Position numbers and translations under genes: made by a program. The notes under the pieces were generated by a model. The model was not told the DNA's origin. It did no database searches and saw only the letters and a program-made list of their open reading frames with translations. DNA of 17,060 nt from Bacteroidia bacterium (GTDB lineage: Bacteria > Bacteroidota > Bacteroidia > SpSt-205), in contig JANXCJ010000008.1 of the NCBI GenBank assembly GCA_025060275.1, positions 8,051 through 25,110 of the forward strand. The letters run 5' to 3'. This document shows, piece after piece, positions 14,643 to 17,060 of the stretch; the stretch's first letter is position 1, and each line of letters begins with the position of its first letter.

Positions 14643-15011
14643 ATGGCTGGCTGCGACGTGGGACGCTTTTCTCTTCCTGAAGTGTATTACCACTGGTTAG
14701 AGAGGGTACAGCGTTACCCTATGTTTGATGTGTTGAAGGAAGGTGTATTATGCTCTATTCGGCTATGCTACATCTTAAAGCCCTGCTCAGGTGGCCGGGA
14801 TATTTTTCTTCACCAAGAGCGCCTAAGAAAAAAATTCCCTCCTACCTACTTACCGTTGGGATATGATGCGTTTGGTAACCTGCTCTTGTGGGATATGGAG
14901 TCTGGAGGTGTATATCTCTACTGGAAAGATACCTCATCGGAAAATTGTATGAAAGTATTTAGTAGTCTAGAAAGCCTATGTGAAAGTCTTTATTATAGAC
15001 CCATTCACTGA
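14643..15011 (+). CDS. Small protein with SMI1/KNR4 (SUKH)-like C-terminal half
   Basis: A 122-residue cytoplasmic protein without a signal peptide or membrane segment. Residues 66-115 (PPTYLPLGYDAFGNLLLWD, then GGVYLYWKD, then a helix) resemble the core of SMI1/KNR4 (SUKH) domains, where a Gly-Asn-containing strand pair is followed by a tryptophan-containing strand. SUKH proteins include immunity proteins of toxin systems and general binding domains; no toxin gene is adjacent, so an immunity role is not supported. It is cysteine-rich for its size (C4, C37, C42, C48, C102, C113). The start at ATG 14643 lies four bases after a -7 box. The stop overlaps the pabB start by one base (TGATG), so the two genes are co-translated. 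The domain call rests on pattern memory only. Confidence 0.68.
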   Translation: MAGCDVGRFSLPEVYYHWLERVQRYPMFDVLKEGVLCSIRLCYILKPCSGGRDIFLHQERLRKKFPPTYLPLGYDAFGNLLLWDMESGGVYLYWKDTSSENCMKVFSSLESLCESLYYRPIH

Positions 15012-16168
15012 TGAAAATCTCTGCTTTGCTTCGCTGGGCGGATAGTTATCCCTTTTTCTACTTTCATATCCAGAATAATTCGCAGGATAATTTGGGTCAT
15101 TATCGCTGGATAATAGGGGTGGGTAAGAAGCCATACAAAAATCCCATTGTGGATGGCAACTGGTACATGGGCGGCTTTGGTTATGCTTGGAAAGCTCCTT
15201 CTAAGAAGGCATTTATAGACTTTCCTCGAGTAGCTCTATTTAGTCCGCAGTGGGTGATTGCCTCTGAGGAAATACCTAGCTGGTTGAATGACATTCCTAC
15301 TCGTAATCCCGTTAGACGCATGCATTTCCTTCAAAGCTCTTTAGATAAAATTGCGTATGAGAGGGCTGTGAATTCTATCAGGGAAGATATTTCTTTAGGG
15401 AGAGTTTATCAAGTGAATCTCACACTTGCTCTTCTATGGGAGGGCGTGATAGACCCCATAGAAACTTATATAAGGCTTCTTCAAGCTTGCCCGACTACAT
15501 TTAATTACATTTTTAAGTATCAGCATAAATACGTCATTGGCGCTTCGCCAGAGCGTTTTTTTTGGCAATGGCGGGGTCTGATTGCGCAACAGCCTATTAA
15601 GGGGACTACTGCTCGGGGTACCACGTGGTATGAAGATGTTCGGCAAGTGGAGAGTTTGAGAAGTAATCCGAAGGAGCTCGCTGAAAATACGATGATAGTG
15701 GACTTAGTGAGGAATGATCTACAACGTGTATGCGTCCCAGGTTCTGTCATGGTGCCAGTATGGGCAGAAGTGCAGAGTTTTGTCGGATTGCATCATCTTG
15801 TATCTACGATATATGGAGAGAAACAGCGAGGAGTCTCATGGATTGAAGCATTTGCGAGTATGTTCCCAGCGGGCTCTATGACAGGTGCGCCAAAGCGAGC
15901 TGCTATGGAGTATATTCACCGCTACGAGCCTGTAGGCAGGGGGATATATTCTGGCGCTGTGGGATATATCACGGCAGAGGGAGAGGCAGATTTTGCAGTG
16001 GTCATTCGGAGCTGGGTATATGATAAAAAAGCAGAGAAAATCGCCTTGCAAGTTGGGAGCGGCATTACATATGATTCTGACCCTCAGCTAGAGTGGGAAG
16101 AGAGCTGGCTAAAGGCTGAAAAGCTCCTCCAAGTGCTGCATGTTTCTCCTCATCTATTGCGGTCTTGA
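15011..16168 (+). CDS. pabB: Aminodeoxychorismate synthase component I
   Basis: A 385-residue chorismate-utilising enzyme making 4-amino-4-deoxychorismate for p-aminobenzoate and folate. Motifs: GRVYQVNLT (130-138), ASPERFF (178-184), QPIKGTTARG (194-203, with the PIKGT lysine K197 that marks PabB rather than the alanine of TrpE), LRSNPKELAENTMIVDLVRN (216-235), FPAGSMTGAPK, RGIYSGAVGYI and VGSGITYDSDP near the C-terminus. The N-terminal domain is short and divergent. No glutamine amidotransferase (PabA) or lyase (PabC) domain is fused or adjacent. The gene follows the SUKH-like gene with a one-base overlap; its 3' end overlaps convergent nuoB by 19 nt. A salicylate or isochorismate synthase is less likely because of PIKGT. 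Confidence 0.93.
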   Translation: MKISALLRWADSYPFFYFHIQNNSQDNLGHYRWIIGVGKKPYKNPIVDGNWYMGGFGYAWKAPSKKAFIDFPRVALFSPQWVIASEEIPSWLNDIPTRNPVRRMHFLQSSLDKIAYERAVNSIREDISLGRVYQVNLTLALLWEGVIDPIETYIRLLQACPTTFNYIFKYQHKYVIGASPERFFWQWRGLIAQQPIKGTTARGTTWYEDVRQVESLRSNPKELAENTMIVDLVRNDLQRVCVPGSVMVPVWAEVQSFVGLHHLVSTIYGEKQRGVSWIEAFASMFPAGSMTGAPKRAAMEYIHRYEPVGRGIYSGAVGYITAEGEADFAVVIRSWVYDKKAEKIALQVGSGITYDSDPQLEWEESWLKAEKLLQVLHVSPHLLRS

Positions 16169-16641
16169 ATAAGAGAGTGCTCCCGTTTGATTTTATTTTG
16201 TAGTTCTATCAAAGCATGTAAGAGAACCTCAGGACGGGGCGGACATCCTGGGACATATATATCTACTGGTAAGAATTGGTCTACTCCTTGTACTACACCA
16301 TATACCCTATGCATCCCTCCCGTAGAAGCGCAAGCTCCCATGGCTATGCACCACTTGGGCTCAGCCATTTGATCCCAGATTCGCTTGATAGCATGAGCCA
16401 TCTTGTAGGTGCACCAGCCTGCTACTATCATCACATCAGCCTGGCGTGGGGAAAAGGAAAACCTCTCCATGCCAAAGCGAGCAATGTCGTACTTAGGACC
16501 TGCTGCTGCCATCATCTCTATTGCACAGCAGGCTAATCCCATTGGCATAGGCCATAAAGAGCCCGCTCGTGCCCACTCTACCAAATCATCTAAGCGTCCC
16601 ACTAAGAATCCTTCATCAGGGACTACTTGTCTCATCTTCAT
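16150..16641 (-). CDS. nuoB: NADH-quinone oxidoreductase subunit B
   Basis: A 163-residue complex I subunit carrying the terminal Fe-S cluster N2 next to the quinone site. The four ligands are present: the tandem C38-C39 (GLACCAIEMM), C104 (GACASTGG) and C133 (VPGCPPRPE). An extra cysteine occurs in GWCTYKM (C77), at a position I would expect to be non-cysteine in many homologues. The first ATG (16641) lies four bases after TAAATTTG; a second ATG at 16635 is possible. No nuoA lies upstream and no nuoC/D downstream: the gene stands alone between a divergent secreted-protein gene and convergent pabB. The remaining complex I genes must lie outside the window. Confidence 0.94.
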   Translation of the reverse strand: MKMRQVVPDEGFLVGRLDDLVEWARAGSLWPMPMGLACCAIEMMAAAGPKYDIARFGMERFSFSPRQADVMIVAGWCTYKMAHAIKRIWDQMAEPKWCIAMGACASTGGMHRVYGVVQGVDQFLPVDIYVPGCPPRPEVLLHALIELQNKIKREHSLIQDRNR

Positions 16642-16645
16642 TTCG

Positions 16646-16653
16646 CAAATTTA
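16646..16653 (-). promoter_or_regulatory. -7 box of the nuoB promoter
   Basis: Minus-strand TAAATTTG matches TAnnTTTG and is followed by CGAA and the nuoB ATG. The nearest upstream TTG (16681-16679) is 25 bases away, slightly too far for a standard -33 element. Confidence 0.5.
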
Positions 16654-16779
16654 CATAGAAGGGGAATCTGTATATTCTCAAGGGCTGAGAGGTAAGAATT
16701 AGCTCCTGAAAGGCTTATAAAACAAACTGAGGGGCGATGGATTTCTGTATATAAGACAGCCTTCATGAGAGAAGAAAAC

Positions 16780-16809
16780 TTTGATTTTCATACGTGGCTC
16801 TTAATTTTG
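16780..16809 (+). promoter_or_regulatory. Bacteroidetes-type promoter of the secreted protein gene
   Basis: TTTG (16780-16783), 18 bases, then TAATTTTG (16802-16809) fits the full TTTG-N(17-23)-TAnnTTTG promoter. The ATG at 16817 follows after seven bases, giving a leader of about three bases. The rest of the gap (16654-16779) shows no gene or hairpin I can support. Confidence 0.6.
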
Positions 16810-16816
16810 CCCTGAT

Positions 16817-17060
16817 ATGAGAATGAGGTTGCTGTCCAAAGAGCCTGGGCTTTGTATTATACTGCTTGGCTCCGGTTTCAGCTGGGCGCAGGACCCCTGT
16901 GGGGAGGGCCGCATTTGGTATGTTCGACCTGGTGGTTGTGTAGGAGGGGCTAACTGCGGATCGCGTACTAACCCTGCGGACATCTATTGGGCAAGAAATC
17001 AGGCATGTGCAGTAGCCACTCCTACAGCTCCACATATTATCCGTTTAGCCGTGGGCAACT
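16817..17060 (+). CDS. N-terminal part of a secreted, probably right-handed beta-helix protein (cut by window edge)
   Basis: The first 81 residues of a longer protein; the frame is open to the window end. Residues 1-24 are a signal peptide (basic start, LCIILLGSGFSWA, predicted cleavage before Q25). The mature start, with IWYVRPGG (33-40), CGSRTNPAD (47-55) and PHIIRLAVG (72-80), has the spacing of the first coil of parallel beta-helix proteins, in which a YVxPGG strand, a GTxxxPA loop and an I-x-L-A-x-G strand recur. Four cysteines (C28, C41, C47, C64) could form disulfides outside the cytoplasm. A second ATG at 16823 is possible. The beta-helix call is by pattern; enzyme function and secretion route lie beyond the edge. 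Confidence 0.7.
   Translation, partial: MRMRLLSKEPGLCIILLGSGFSWAQDPCGEGRIWYVRPGGCVGGANCGSRTNPADIYWARNQACAVATPTAPHIIRLAVGN

Noticed and set aside
14643..15011. Reading the SUKH-like gene as an immunity gene of a toxin system.
   Set aside because: No toxin, polymorphic-toxin leader or secretion gene is adjacent; the only coupled gene is pabB.
16764..16814. A 16-codon ORF upstream of the secreted protein gene (ATG near 16764, stop TGA at 16813-16815).
   Set aside because: It overlaps the promoter and the -7 box, has no initiation signal of its own, and is too short to support.
1..17060. Mobile elements, CRISPR arrays, direct repeats or rho-independent terminators.
   Set aside because: No transposase or integrase reading frame, no regularly spaced repeats, and no GC hairpin followed by a T run were found on either strand by eye.

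Overview
The window looks like chromosomal DNA of a Bacteroidota (Bacteroidetes) bacterium with mid-range GC and very tight gene packing. Three things point there. First, the glutamyl-tRNA synthetase carries an insertion right after its KLSKR loop (about residues 264-292) that I associate with Bacteroidetes GltX. Second, the -7 promoter box TAnnTTTG, typical of that phylum, sits in front of most transcription units. Third, there is a BatA-type vWA membrane protein and a four-cysteine PSP1/RicT protein of the kind common in the phylum. I cannot name the genus, and I see no phage, transposon, CRISPR or defence cluster.

Layout. Positions 1-5424 are a minus-strand operon read right to left: etfB, etfA, aroB, aroA, a VAO-type sugar-lactone oxidase, and the start of another gene cut by the window edge. 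Most junctions are 3-4 nt overlaps or 3 nt gaps. A 190-nt divergent gap (5425-5614) separates it from a plus-strand AAA ATPase gene. The gap's right end is a compact RNA element resembling a tRNA acceptor/T-arm minihelix, placed between a -7-like box and the ATPase start codon. The ATPase converges, with overlapping 3' ends, on a minus-strand operon: metal-dependent hydrolase, gltX, ricT-like. That operon diverges at about 9885-9937 from a plus-strand run of glutamate dehydrogenase, a tRNA-Pro gene with the rare anticodon AGG, lipA and a BatA-like membrane protein. A small secreted protein gene (minus) converges on the BatA-like gene and diverges from a SUKH-like gene coupled to pabB (plus). 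An isolated nuoB (minus) converges on pabB. The window ends in the 5' part of a secreted, probably beta-helical protein (plus).

How the genes relate. The left operon joins electron transfer (ETF) to two shikimate-pathway steps. PabB at the other end uses chorismate, the pathway's end product, for folate. GltX and GDH both act on glutamate from neighbouring divergent units. LipA and NuoB are iron-sulfur proteins of central metabolism, and the RicT-like protein is probably one too.

Most notable points: (1) the tRNA-like minihelix that seems to make up the whole 5' leader of the AAA ATPase mRNA; (2) five genes with exactly four bases between TAnnTTTG and ATG, implying leaderless mRNAs; (3) tRNA-Pro(AGG); (4) an aroB frame whose homology extends upstream of any ordinary start codon; (5) a nuoB standing outside any visible nuo cluster.
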